Assembly: GCF_000331735.1 (NCBI RefSeq)
Contig: NC_020126.1
Coordinates: forward strand, 3,162,001 to 3,226,000
Direction of reading: 5' to 3'
Length of the DNA: 64,000 nt
Origin: Myxococcus stipitatus DSM 14675
Lineage (GTDB): Bacteria; Myxococcota; Myxococcia; Myxococcales; Myxococcaceae
Shown here: in pieces, positions 1 to 8,506 of the stretch
Layout of the letters: each line of letters starts with the position of its first letter
How positions within the stretch are numbered: the first letter of the stretch is position 1
Made by a program: the position numbers and the translations under genes
Notes under the pieces: model-generated
Seen by the model: only the letters and a program-made list of their open reading frames with translations
Told to the model about the DNA's origin: nothing
Database searches by the model: none

Positions 1-359
1 TCGACCTGGGAGCAGCTGGGCCCGAGCACCTGTTCGACGATCTCCAGGTCCCGGGGAGACTCCACCTTGGGAATGAGCACGGCGTCGGGTTTGACGGCGT
101 ATTCCCGCAGGGCGAGCAGGTCCCTGAAGCCCTCGGGCCGGGTGACGCTGTTGACGCGGATGGCGCGACGGCTGGGGCCTCGCGGGGCGGTGAAGAAGGC
201 CTCCGCCTGCTGCCGGGCCGCGTCCTTGTGCTGGGCCGCCACGGAGTCCTCCAGGTCCACCAGGGCGATGTCCGCACCGGATTGCTGGCCTCGGGCGAAG
301 CGATCCACGGCGAGAGCTGGCGTGAACAAGATGCAGCGGCAATACCGTGTGAACATCAT
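1..359 (-). CDS. CoA ester lyase (HpcH/HpaI aldolase / citrate lyase beta family), C-terminus outside window
   Basis: Only the first 119 or so residues are present, and the gene runs off the left edge. The translation has the family start: a short strand with LFTPA, then a basic residue/Ala stretch and ADIALVDLEDSV, the conserved acidic turn that precedes the metal-binding part of CitE/HpcH TIM barrels, followed by IRVNSV and the KPDAVLIPKVE strand. Family members cleave or condense acyl-CoA thioesters such as citramalyl-CoA, malyl-CoA or HMG-CoA, in the cytoplasm. The exact substrate cannot be read from this fragment. The start is set by GGAGG six bases upstream of two adjacent ATG codons. 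Its neighbour is divergent across a 460-base gap. Confidence 0.85.
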   Translation of the reverse strand, partial: MMFTRYCRCILFTPALAVDRFARGQQSGADIALVDLEDSVAAQHKDAARQQAEAFFTAPRGPSRRAIRVNSVTRPEGFRDLLALREYAVKPDAVLIPKVESPRDLEIVEQVLGPSCSQV

Positions 360-820
360 GGTCGCCTCCGAGGGAAAGCCTGTCAGGCGCGCACCCGTGG
401 CGTCCGAACCGGAGGGGCTCGGCGACTCGCTCGAGGTGCGGTGAAACAGTGTTTGTCTGGGTACTCTCGTGGCTCCGCGATGTCAAGAATGGCTACAAGC
501 AATTGCTCCGCGAGCCGGGAGCTATGGGGTGATATGTCTTTCAATGGGGCGAAGCGTGGCTCTACGTTTTGATATGTGTTTGTGACTCGGAATGGCTGGC
601 GCGTCGCGTCGTCACGGAGGTGAGCCGAAAGTTCCAGGCGTCGGAATAGGACGCCGCGTGTGTGAGTTGAGCGCCGCCGAGTGGTCCTGCCCGCAGCAAT
701 TTCCGTCGACGCGGGATTGCTCCAACGGGGTCAACTCGGGCGGTTTGGGGGACCGTGGCTCGGACGCGGCGCGCCAGGGGCGGTGACGATGTGGCTCTTC
801 AACTCATGGGATGACGGCGA
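360..820. other. Intergenic region, no gene supported
   Basis: This is the divergent gap between the CoA ester lyase and the esterase-like lipoprotein. It has somewhat lower GC around 430-600 than the flanks, fitting a promoter region for one or both genes. Short open frames here lack the codon bias of the neighbours and have no recognisable product. I see no RNA gene or clear repeat. Confidence 0.5.
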
Positions 821-2047
821 ATGAGATATCTTCTGCTCCTGCTACCTCTGCTTGCGGCATGTGCCTCCGTCCCCAAGGGGGAGGCGCCCCAGGCCGCCGC
901 GCCGGTCTCCGATGTGGACCGGATTGTCCGAGACCTCTGTGGCAAGCAGGTGGCGCTGCTGGGCGAGGAGGCCCACCACGGCAGCGGGAGGACGGTCACC
1001 TTCAAGGTCGAGCTGGTGCGCAGGCTCGTGGAGGAGTGCCAGTTCGACGCCTTCTTCATCGAGGCGGGCACCTACGACTTCGTGAACATCGCGGAGCGCT
1101 TGAAGGCGGGCGAGCCCGTGGGCGAGGCGATGGTGGCGACGGCCATCGGCGGGCTGTGGGCCCATCAGGAGATGGCGCCCCTGGTTCCCTTCCTCACGCA
1201 GCGGCTCAACGCGGGGACGCTGGTCGCGGGCGGCCTGGATGACCAGCTCAACCGGGACACGTATGCCCATCGCCAGATGACCTCCGAGCTCCTCCCGCTG
1301 CTGGAGGGCGCGCGGCGGGAGGCGTGTGGCGAGGAGCTCGAGCGGTACATGGGCTGGCGATACGACGACGCCCATCCCTATACGGTCGACACGGTGGGGC
1401 GCGTTCGCGGTTGCTTCCGTGAGATGGCGTCCGCGCTCTCACGGCCGCGGGCGGCGGGGGGGCCCAGGACGCAGGGCTATCTCCAGATGGTCCACAGCCT
1501 GGACCGGTTCTTCGAGCGTCAAGCCGCGGGCTTCTCCCAAGCCTCCGAGAAGGGGCGCGGCGGGCGTGACTGGACTGCCTACAACGGGCGCGCCCGCTCC
1601 ATGTTCACGAACCTGGAGTGGCACCTGGCCCAGTCTCCTCGGCCCCGGAAGGCGATTGTCTGGCTCGCCACCATCCATGCCGCGAAGGACTTCCGCGCGT
1701 TGGACGGAGACCTGCGAGAGGCCGTCCCCTTCGGGTCCTTCGTTCAAGCCCGGTTCGGGGCGGACGCCTTCGTGCTGGGCTTCTCCGCCCACGCGGGAAG
1801 CTACGCCCCCGTCAGCAACAAGCGCACGCAGGTCCTGGAGCCCGCACGGGCGGACTCGCTCGAGGGCTGGGCGTTCTCGGGCCAGGCCACGGAGACGCGG
1901 TATCTGGACGCGAGCCAGTTGCGCGACCTGGGCCCCAGGGCCGCCCGTCCCATCAGCTACGCGTGGATGACGGGGCCCTGGGCGACGGTCATGGATGGGC
2001 TGCTCGTCTTCCGGGAGGAGTCGCCGCCGAACGCGCTCGTCCGCTGA
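821..2047 (+). CDS. Erythromycin esterase-family lipoprotein
   Basis: The 408-residue protein begins with a lipoprotein signal (hydrophobic stretch ending in LLAACA), so it is probably membrane anchored outside the cytoplasm. Residues about 45-55 carry LGEEAHHGSG, matching the LGE.xHG motif of the EreA/EreB and succinoglycan-biosynthesis superfamily, where the Glu and His form the active site. Further family features are FFIEAGTYDF, GLDDQLN and the late IHAAKDFRAL segment. Known Ere enzymes open macrolide lactones by a metal-independent hydrolysis, but most family members have unknown substrates. Resistance should therefore not be assumed, and a lipoprotein form would be unusual for a cytoplasmic resistance enzyme. 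It is monocistronic, with a strong hairpin just downstream. Confidence 0.8.
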   Translation: MRYLLLLLPLLAACASVPKGEAPQAAAPVSDVDRIVRDLCGKQVALLGEEAHHGSGRTVTFKVELVRRLVEECQFDAFFIEAGTYDFVNIAERLKAGEPVGEAMVATAIGGLWAHQEMAPLVPFLTQRLNAGTLVAGGLDDQLNRDTYAHRQMTSELLPLLEGARREACGEELERYMGWRYDDAHPYTVDTVGRVRGCFREMASALSRPRAAGGPRTQGYLQMVHSLDRFFERQAAGFSQASEKGRGGRDWTAYNGRARSMFTNLEWHLAQSPRPRKAIVWLATIHAAKDFRALDGDLREAVPFGSFVQARFGADAFVLGFSAHAGSYAPVSNKRTQVLEPARADSLEGWAFSGQATETRYLDASQLRDLGPRAARPISYAWMTGPWATVMDGLLVFREESPPNALVR

Positions 2048-2061
2048 CAGCCCGGACTTCG

Positions 2062-2090
2062 GGCGGGCACGCCTTCCGCGCGTGCCCGCC
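2062..2090. terminator. Perfect GC-rich hairpin between convergent genes
   Basis: An 11-bp perfect inverted repeat (GGCGGGCACGC / GCGTGCCCGCC) with a 7-base loop lies 15 bases after the stop of the esterase-like gene and 17 bases before the stop of the opposing heparinase-like gene. It can serve both strands. There is no T-tract, so termination is inferred from position and stem strength. Confidence 0.65.
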
Positions 2091-2107
2091 TCGTGGCTTG
2101 TCGTGGA

Positions 2108-5100
2108 CTACGGGGCCCAGACCGGCCCGTTCCCCGTGACGGTCATCGCCTGCACGCTCGTGCGCAGCGGCGACGGGGTGGCCATGCCGGTGGCGGCATA
2201 GCCGAAGGTGCCGCCGGTGCTCTGGATGCCCTTCTCGAAGCTGACCACGGCGGTGCCTCGGGTGGGATGTGTCATCGTCACCGTGTACGTGGTCGACGTC
2301 TCGTTCAGCGTGAGCTGGAGGTTCGCGCCGCTCGCGTCCTTCGCCTGCACCACGTTCAGGAAGTGGCTCACCACCTGGCCGTTGGTTTCGACTTCACCCC
2401 GGAACTGGCCGACGGGGTACGTGTACGTGCCATTGGGGCGCAGGGGGCCGCGCTCGTCGATGACGCGCCGGGTGGGGGCCGCCGGCACCAGCGTGCTGAC
2501 GCGCACCTCCTGGGTGCCGCTGGTCGCCGACCACGTGTTGCCGGTGAGCACGGGGTTGCTCGGGAAGTGGATGATGAAGGTCTTGTCGACCGAGGCGTTG
2601 GCATTCGAGCTCTCCACGCGGTCGAACACCACCAGCGTTTCGAGCGGACGCACGAACAGCGTCTCGCGAATCACGCGGCCCGAGTGCGGGTTGCCCACCT
2701 CCGCCTCGCGGTGCGCCCACTCGTCGTTCAAGTCGTAGACGCCCGTCAGGTCCACCGCGGCGTAGTTGATGACCGGCGTCGACTCGAGCCGCAGCATCTG
2801 GGGCGCGTGGTGGTAGTAGCCCACCGTGCCCCGGCCCTCGAACAGCAGGGTGTTGTGCGCCACGGGGGCCTCGGTGTCGACCGCCCCTTCGCCCGCGGGG
2901 CCGACAATCGTGTTCGCGTAGCCGACGGTCTCCCGCACCAGGAACTCGCCCGCGCGCCACACCTGGAAGTTGCCGGAGTCGCGGTGCGTGTGGCCCGCGT
3001 TGGCCGTCACGCCGAACTGGAGGTTGAGCACCGTGGCGTCGGCGGCCCACGCCGTCTTCGCGTAGACCATGCCCAGACCCGAGGCGTGGTAGTCGAGCGG
3101 CAGCTCACCGAGGCTGCGCGCGGGCACCGACGCCAGCGTGTCGCTGTAGACGTAGCGGATGTGACGCTCGTCGATGGGGTGCCCGGTGAGCTCCAGGAAG
3201 CGCTTGGCGTAGCCGGCGATGGGCTGCGTCGACCACTCCTCGATGAGCGGCGCGAAGTAGCTGCCCAGCAGCGTCTGCGCGGTGTTGCCCGGGGGATAGC
3301 GGGTCAGCCAGCGCTCGTCGTCGTTGTAGGGGAACGTCTCATACATCTGGAAGGTCCCCACGCGGGTGGGGCCCGGCGTCGTCGAGTAGATGGACCAGAA
3401 GACGGTCTCCATGAAGTGGCTCGTCTGGTTCCACATGTCATGGCCATACAGGCCGAGCGTGGTGAACGGGGCGGTCAGGTAGCCGAACGTCCGGCGGCCG
3501 TACGTGGAGCCCTCGTGGGGCGCCCCGCCCTTGCCCTCGGTCTGGAGGTAGGGCTTCAGCGAGAACTGCCAGCGCGACTTCATCGCGTACTGGAGCAGGG
3601 TGTCGGCGTACGGCTGGTTCTCATGCCACGTGGCGATGGCCCAGAGAATCGAGTTGCGGAAGTAACCCGTGTAGTAGTTGTTGCCCTCCATGCCGATGCC
3701 GCCCCACGCCTTGTCGTTGAGCTTGCTGATGGCGGTGTTCCAGCGGTCCTGGAGGGTCGTGAGCTCCGCGGGCAGCAGGTGGGCGAAGCACCAGTCGTAG
3801 GTGAGGATGGCGGCCTCTCCGTACCAGCGGGCCGGGTCGCTGGCGGCGGAGGTGTCCAGGACGGTGACCTGGGTGTTCACCGCCCAGGTGATGGCGGCGC
3901 GGCACGAGGCCGCCGAGCCCGTGATGAGCGAGTGCATGGCCGCGTCGATGGCCTGGTCGGGGCCCTGCACGTTCGTCGCCGGCGTGTAGGGGTTCTGCGC
4001 GAAGTGCGCCTGGGCTCGGGCCAGCCGGTTCCCGGTGAACCAGATGCGCGGGTGGGTGGTGGGGATGTTGAGGACCACGGGCGCCCCGTTGGCGATGGTG
4101 ACGGTGATGGGGGCGGAGGTGGTGTGGTTGCCGGCGCGGTCCCGGGCGACCGCCGTCACGGGGAAGGTGCCGTCGCTCAAGATGGTGGTGGAGACGGTGA
4201 CCCAGTACGGATAGCTCACGTCCTCGGCGCCCACGTTCTGGCCATTCACCCGGAGCTGCACGCCCGCGAGGCTCATGTTGTCGGAGGCGCTCATCTTGAA
4301 CGTGACGGTGCCGCCCATCGTCAGGCCGCTCGCGGGGGAGACAATCTGGACCTCGGGCGGGACGTTGTCCGGGGGCGGTGCGCTCACGTTGATGGCCACC
4401 GGCGCGGACGTGGTGACGTTGCCGACGGCGTCGCGCGCCACGGCGGTCAGCTGGCGGATGCCGTAGGGCAGGAGGTTCTCGGTGTCGAGCAGCACCGTCC
4501 AGGGCGCCGCCTCATCGGCCGCGCCGACCGGGACGCCGTCGAGCTCGACGTGGACCCGGGTGACGCCCACGTCGTCGGTCGCGTTCATGCGCACGGAGAA
4601 CAGGCCGCTCACCGTCGCGCTCGCCGTGGGGTCGATGATGGACACCTGCGGAGGCGCGGTGTCGATGATGGGGTTGTTGACGGTGATGCGCACGCCGGCG
4701 GAGGTCGTGAGGTTGCCCGCGGCGTCGCGCGCGTGGGCGGTCAGCACATGGTCGCCATTGCGCAGCTGCGTGGTGTCGAGCTGCGCCGAGGACAGGTTCC
4801 GGCCATCGACGCGAAGCTGCGTGCTCGTGACGCCGACGTTGTCGCTCGCGCTCGCGGTGATTCCGATGGTGCCCTGCACCGTCGTGCCGTTGGCGGGGGC
4901 GGTGATGGCGACCGTCGGAGGCGTGGTGTCGCTGCGCGGCCCCGGCTCGGTGTACTCGAGGGTGAGCACGGGCCGGCGCGCCGGCTCGGTGGCCAGCTGG
5001 GTGAACACCTTGGCCACCTTGCTGAGCTGGGTGTTGGCCAGCAGGATGCCCTGGTTGGTGGACGGGTCATCCACCCACGACTGCACCACCGCGACGTTGA

Positions 5101-5629
5101 GCGGCACGTCGTGGAAGCTCACGGTGGTGGGGAACGTGGTGAGCTCGAACGTCGTCCCGGCGACCAGGTCCGTCCCCGGGCCCTGCGCACCCAGTTGGTT
5201 CCACTCCAGGCCATTCTCGCGGAACTGCCAGCCCAGCGTGCTGGCCTGGAGGTTCCAGGGCGTCTGGACGTAGGAGCCTCGAATCGTGAACCCGCTGTGC
5301 CAGGTCTCCACCGCCAGGCGCAGCGTCGCGCTCTGAATCACGGACCCCGTTGGGATGCCGAGCTGGGGGAAGCGCAGCAGCGCCTCGATTTCGTAGTCCG
5401 GTGTCTGGAAGACGCCGATGAGCGACTCGTTGCGATACGCCGAGCCGTTCTGGGTCATCCCCTGGCTCGTGATGGCCACGGACTCCAGCGTCGTCACCGG
5501 CACCGTCACGGCCTGTCGAGCCGTCCCCGTGGCCTGTGTGGGTTCGGCTTCCTTCGAGCAGCCCGCGAACATGAGGATGGACAGCACTCCTGAATACAAC
5601 CGCATCAAGCGGCTTTGTCTTGAGTTCAT
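2108..5629 (-). CDS. Surface lipoprotein: DNRLRE module, three Ig-like domains, heparinase II/III-like lyase
   Basis: The 1173-residue protein opens with a lipoprotein signal (LMFAGC). Residues about 35-215 match a DNRLRE-type adhesive module. Three successive Ig-like modules follow at about 233-325, 323-415 and 420-513, each starting with a TxPPxVxIxxP-type strand and containing SDNVGV/DDVGV turns and AVARDxAGN. From about 525 (HPRIWF) the enzyme part begins with an alpha-helical toroid (NNYYTGYFRNSILWA) and then the beta-sandwich motif HTHRDSGNFQVW near 880, typical of heparinase II/III-like polysaccharide lyases. The likely role is degradation of an acidic polysaccharide at the cell surface, with the Ig modules acting as spacers or binders. 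The polysaccharide cannot be named from sequence. It is divergent from the RNA ligase gene. Confidence 0.85.
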   Translation of the reverse strand: MNSRQSRLMRLYSGVLSILMFAGCSKEAEPTQATGTARQAVTVPVTTLESVAITSQGMTQNGSAYRNESLIGVFQTPDYEIEALLRFPQLGIPTGSVIQSATLRLAVETWHSGFTIRGSYVQTPWNLQASTLGWQFRENGLEWNQLGAQGPGTDLVAGTTFELTTFPTTVSFHDVPLNVAVVQSWVDDPSTNQGILLANTQLSKVAKVFTQLATEPARRPVLTLEYTEPGPRSDTTPPTVAITAPANGTTVQGTIGITASASDNVGVTSTQLRVDGRNLSSAQLDTTQLRNGDHVLTAHARDAAGNLTTSAGVRITVNNPIIDTAPPQVSIIDPTASATVSGLFSVRMNATDDVGVTRVHVELDGVPVGAADEAAPWTVLLDTENLLPYGIRQLTAVARDAVGNVTTSAPVAINVSAPPPDNVPPEVQIVSPASGLTMGGTVTFKMSASDNMSLAGVQLRVNGQNVGAEDVSYPYWVTVSTTILSDGTFPVTAVARDRAGNHTTSAPITVTIANGAPVVLNIPTTHPRIWFTGNRLARAQAHFAQNPYTPATNVQGPDQAIDAAMHSLITGSAASCRAAITWAVNTQVTVLDTSAASDPARWYGEAAILTYDWCFAHLLPAELTTLQDRWNTAISKLNDKAWGGIGMEGNNYYTGYFRNSILWAIATWHENQPYADTLLQYAMKSRWQFSLKPYLQTEGKGGAPHEGSTYGRRTFGYLTAPFTTLGLYGHDMWNQTSHFMETVFWSIYSTTPGPTRVGTFQMYETFPYNDDERWLTRYPPGNTAQTLLGSYFAPLIEEWSTQPIAGYAKRFLELTGHPIDERHIRYVYSDTLASVPARSLGELPLDYHASGLGMVYAKTAWAADATVLNLQFGVTANAGHTHRDSGNFQVWRAGEFLVRETVGYANTIVGPAGEGAVDTEAPVAHNTLLFEGRGTVGYYHHAPQMLRLESTPVINYAAVDLTGVYDLNDEWAHREAEVGNPHSGRVIRETLFVRPLETLVVFDRVESSNANASVDKTFIIHFPSNPVLTGNTWSATSGTQEVRVSTLVPAAPTRRVIDERGPLRPNGTYTYPVGQFRGEVETNGQVVSHFLNVVQAKDASGANLQLTLNETSTTYTVTMTHPTRGTAVVSFEKGIQSTGGTFGYAATGMATPSPLRTSVQAMTVTGNGPVWAP

Positions 5630-5751
5630 GGTTTCTCAGTTAGTAGCAAGTGTCCGTCCGGTCCTCCAGTGGCACCTGTCACCACCCTGTCAGGAAGCCT
5701 CGGTGGGCAGGTCCCTGGCTCGCGGTTCAGCCCGTGGTCTCGGAGCCCTGT

Positions 5752-6714
5752 ATGCAATTTCGTCCCTACGCCAAGATTTCCGCGCCTGGAGAGTCGCGAG
5801 CCCAGCCCAGTCCTGGTGGCGCTTGGATTGCCTTGGAGAAGCTCCACGGCGCCCAGCTCGTCATCGCCGTGAGCGCGGGGGAGGTGCGCTTCGGCAAGCG
5901 CAAGGCGTGGCTCGCCGACGGTGAGCCCTTCTTCGGCTGGCAGTTGCTGCGCGCGCAGTTGAGCACCGCCGTCCGGAAGATGGTGCGCTCGCTCGGCGCC
6001 GAGGAGTCCTCCGTCTATTTCTACGGAGAGCTGCTGGGGGGGCACTACCCGCACCCGGACGTCGCGCCGGTCCCCGGTCTCTCGGCGGTGCAGACGGGTG
6101 TCTGGTATTCCCCCGCGCTGCACTGGTTTCCGTTCGATGTGCTCGTCGCCCGCACCCCGGAGGACGAGGGGCTCCTGCTGGCGCACCGAGACCTGGAGCG
6201 CGCCGCTCACGAGGTGGGCTTGATGACACCGCCTGTGCTCCGTCGGGGCACTCGCACCGACGTCAACACCGTGCCCACGCGCCGGCCTTCGCTCGTGCCG
6301 GCGATGCTCGGACTTCCCGCGCTCGACGCGAACATCGCGGAGGGGCTCGTCCTCAAGAGCGAGCAGCCCGCGCCGCCTGGCGCCCGGGTCGCCAGCAAGC
6401 GGAAGATCGAGGAGTTCAACGAGGGACGCTTCGACGAGAGCGAGGCCTGGAACCCGAATCAAGCCCTCTCGGCCGAGGCGCTGGGGGCCTGGGCCTTGCG
6501 CCTGGTCAATCCCGCGCGCGTCGCCAGCGCCCTCTCCAAGCTGGGCAAGGGCCCCTTGGAGCCGCTGTTGGAGGAGGTCATCCTCGATGTGCGCGTCGAC
6601 TTGGAGCTGGCCTTCCCCACGGCCTGCGGCGCGCTGGGGCTGGCGGAGGAGGAGCACCTCTCCGCCCGCATCCGGGAGCGCGCGCTGCCGCTGCTCCAGG
6701 CCGCGCTCGGGTGA
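5752..6714 (+). CDS. Rnl2-family RNA ligase
   Basis: A 320-residue cytoplasmic protein with the full set of nucleotidyltransferase motifs of Rnl2-type RNA ligases: EKLHGAQ (motif I, adenylated Lys at residue 30), FGKRKAWL, a YFYGELLGG strand (motif III), WFPFDVLV (IIIa), EGLVLKS (IV) and SKRKIEEFNE (V). About 110 residues follow motif V, so it has a C-terminal domain of its own. Such enzymes use ATP to seal 3'-OH/5'-phosphate breaks in RNA. The start is taken at the ATG that begins MQFRPY, because the 34 codons before it are not protein-like. It stands alone, with no kinase/phosphatase repair partner next to it. The downstream gene is convergent. Confidence 0.85.
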   Translation: MQFRPYAKISAPGESRAQPSPGGAWIALEKLHGAQLVIAVSAGEVRFGKRKAWLADGEPFFGWQLLRAQLSTAVRKMVRSLGAEESSVYFYGELLGGHYPHPDVAPVPGLSAVQTGVWYSPALHWFPFDVLVARTPEDEGLLLAHRDLERAAHEVGLMTPPVLRRGTRTDVNTVPTRRPSLVPAMLGLPALDANIAEGLVLKSEQPAPPGARVASKRKIEEFNEGRFDESEAWNPNQALSAEALGAWALRLVNPARVASALSKLGKGPLEPLLEEVILDVRVDLELAFPTACGALGLAEEEHLSARIRERALPLLQAALG

Positions 6715-6732
6715 GCGAGAAGGGGCGCCCGG

Positions 6733-7251
6733 TCACTCCGGGGCGTCCCAGGTCGCCCTCACGCCGTCGAGCCAGGGCCGGAGCATCTGGCCCACCACCT
6801 CCACGGAGAGGTCCTCCCCGGCCCGCCGGAAGAGGGCATAGGGCGCATAGGCCTCGAGGATGCTCATCTCCTGGTGGCAGTCCTCTCGCGTGAAGGCCGC
6901 GAAGACGGGGATGGCCTCATGGTTGTCGGGCCACGCGTCGACGTAGGGCGTCGTGAGCGGGTCCCAGAAGGGCGCTGCCATGGGCGCGGCGAGGTTGACG
7001 GTGTCGTCCTCGCCCTCGCGCGCGGCGTTCGAGGCGGCCTCCACGTCAGGGGTCTCCCGCTGGGAGAAGATGAGCTCATGGTGGACGGCGTCATCCGCCT
7101 CGTCGTTCCAGTACTGCGCGACGAGGAACAGCGCCGAGCGGAGGCTGGGGTGTCGCTGGAAGCAGCGTCGCACCACGGGCTCGATCATCTTCTGGAGGAA
7201 CTGTTCGCGAAGCGCGGCGGTCTCGGCGGGGGTGTATTTCGGAGAGCTCAT
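6733..7251 (-). CDS. Conserved protein of unknown function, second gene of TIM-barrel operon
   Basis: I do not recognise a family for this 172-residue protein. It is acidic, lacks a signal peptide or membrane segment, and looks like a folded cytoplasmic protein. Its middle holds short Trp/Asp-rich segments (QYWNDEADDAVHHEL, FWDPLTTPYVDAWPDNHEAIP). The start is the ATG that overlaps the stop codon of the upstream TIM-barrel gene (ATGA), so the two are translationally coupled and probably act together. Confidence 0.75.
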   Translation of the reverse strand: MSSPKYTPAETAALREQFLQKMIEPVVRRCFQRHPSLRSALFLVAQYWNDEADDAVHHELIFSQRETPDVEAASNAAREGEDDTVNLAAPMAAPFWDPLTTPYVDAWPDNHEAIPVFAAFTREDCHQEMSILEAYAPYALFRRAGEDLSVEVVGQMLRPWLDGVRATWDAPE

Positions 7252-7928
7252 GTCGTGTCTCGGCAGAGGGCCCACTGCGTCTTGCGTGCATCGTCGGAAA
7301 GACGGTGCAGGTAGCATTCGAGGATGAGCGGCGTGCCGTCCGCGCAGCGCGCCCGCGCCCACTCCAGTCCGAACGTGTCGGGCTGCAACGGGTGATGGGC
7401 GTCGCGGTCCCCGGGATTGGCGGACAGGTGCACCTCATCGATGAGGGGGTAGTCCTGGAGGCGCCGCCACACCGCGCCTGACAACACCCCCGAGGTCCGC
7501 TGGATGTGCAGGTGCGAGACATCCACCGCCAGCTTCAACCCCAGGTCCATCGCCCACGTGAGCGCGTCCCCGGTGCCCAGCGCGTAGCCCGGATACATCG
7601 TCTCCAGCGTGAGCGCGTGGAACGCCCCCGACTCGGCGCGCTGTCGCCAGGGGGCGCTGGCCGGGTCCACGTCGCGCGGAGGGTGCACGGAGTCCGCGTC
7701 GACCAGGCACTCCGCGCTGGGAGACCAGACGGGCCGCCGGAGCGCGCGGGCATCGAAGCCATGGTGGGTGCGCACGGGCACGCCCCGGCGGCGCAGGCCC
7801 TCCACGAAGTCGTGGGACGGCGCGTTGCCCGGGGTGAGCTGGAGCGCCTCCGCACCGAGCGCGAGCAGCGCATCGGCGGCGTCCTGCATGGGGCGTCCTT
7901 GGAGACAACTCAGGGCGAGATAGAGCAT
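7248..7928 (-). CDS. Xylose isomerase-like TIM-barrel protein (sugar phosphate isomerase/epimerase family)
   Basis: A 226-residue protein that starts directly with a barrel strand (MLYLALSCLQ) and shows alternating strand/helix units: LQLTPGN, VRTHHGF, HALTLETMYPGY, KLAVDVSHLHIQ, DEVHLSAN and LILECYL. Glu in LETMYPG, Asp/His in DVSHLHI, His in VHLS and the late Glu are placed like the metal ligands of the AP-endonuclease 2/xylose isomerase-like fold. The family covers isomerases, epimerases and hydrolases, and the substrate cannot be assigned. It is coupled to the downstream unknown gene by a 4-base overlap, and a 65-residue gene lies 58 bases upstream in the same direction. Confidence 0.75.
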   Translation of the reverse strand: MLYLALSCLQGRPMQDAADALLALGAEALQLTPGNAPSHDFVEGLRRRGVPVRTHHGFDARALRRPVWSPSAECLVDADSVHPPRDVDPASAPWRQRAESGAFHALTLETMYPGYALGTGDALTWAMDLGLKLAVDVSHLHIQRTSGVLSGAVWRRLQDYPLIDEVHLSANPGDRDAHHPLQPDTFGLEWARARCADGTPLILECYLHRLSDDARKTQWALCRDTT

Positions 7929-7986
7929 GAGACGCGGGCCCCGGGAGCGAGGCCGCGCGAGCTTATGCCGAAGCGCCCTTCGAGCG

Positions 7987-8184
7987 TCAGACGACCGCTT
8001 GCTCGCGTTGCATCAGCGTGGCCACCACGCGCTGGAGGGCCTGGAGCTGGTGGAGCCGGTCCTTCAGCTCCCCGCGCATCTCGCGGCCGTCGGTGTGGAG
8101 GACTTCGTCGTGCAGCTCCTCGATGCTCTCGGCCAGGCACGAGTTGAGGAGATGGATCTGCTGCTGGGAGAGCTCCAGGACCAT
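7987..8184 (-). CDS. Small helical protein, 65 residues, unknown function
   Basis: A short, almost wholly helical protein with heptad-like Leu spacing (LNSCLAESIEELHDEVL and LKDRLHQLQALQRVV), suggesting a coiled coil or a small helical bundle that may bind a partner. No family is recognised. The acidic and basic residues are distributed as in many small conserved myxobacterial proteins. Reverse-strand GGAAGGGGTGTCTC before the ATG supports the start. It may be the first gene of the unit with the TIM-barrel gene 58 bases downstream. Confidence 0.65.
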   Translation of the reverse strand: MVLELSQQQIHLLNSCLAESIEELHDEVLHTDGREMRGELKDRLHQLQALQRVVATLMQREQAVV

Positions 8185-8506
8185 GAGACACCCCTTCCGT
8201 CAGCGAAACAGCGAAGGCACTTCCCCCCTCGCACCGAAGCGTGCGAGCGCGCGCGTCAGGCCCACGGGACTGATGCCGCTGTTCCCGCTGCCTGGCGCGC
8301 AGGTCGTCGCGGAACAGGCGGGACGGTAGCACGCGTGTGTCGGCCACCCGGAGGACCCGGCCCGACGGAACCTGGCGAGATGTTCATTGGCTTACAGCGG
8401 CGGAACGTGCCGCGTCGCCGGGAGCACACGTCTTCGAGACGCGCGGCTTCCACCGGCGGATGCGAGCGCGGCGCCTTCGTTGCCGAGGCGCCGCGCCGCG
8501 AACGGA
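8185..8506. other. Intergenic region with hppA terminator
   Basis: About 320 bases between the hppA stop and the small helical gene, both on the minus strand. It holds the hppA terminator hairpin at its right end and presumably the promoter of the 8184 unit. The open frames in it are not supported by codon use or similarity. Confidence 0.5.
8466..8496 (-). terminator. Hairpin terminator of hppA
   Basis: A perfect 11-bp inverted repeat (GCGCGGCGCCT / AGGCGCCGCGC) with a 9-base loop, located 10 bases beyond the hppA stop on the minus strand. There is no T-tract. Confidence 0.6.

Noticed and set aside
592..786. Short plus-strand open frame in the first gap
   Set aside because: No ribosome site, atypical codon use and no recognisable product.
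821..2047. Macrolide resistance gene call for the erythromycin-esterase-like protein
   Set aside because: It is a lipoprotein with only superfamily-level motifs; most such proteins have unknown substrates, so a resistance label is not supported.
2093..5593. Very long plus-strand open frame opposite the heparinase-like gene
   Set aside because: It is a GC-bias shadow. The product is Arg/His/Val rich and repetitive, while the minus strand encodes recognisable domains with a signal peptide.
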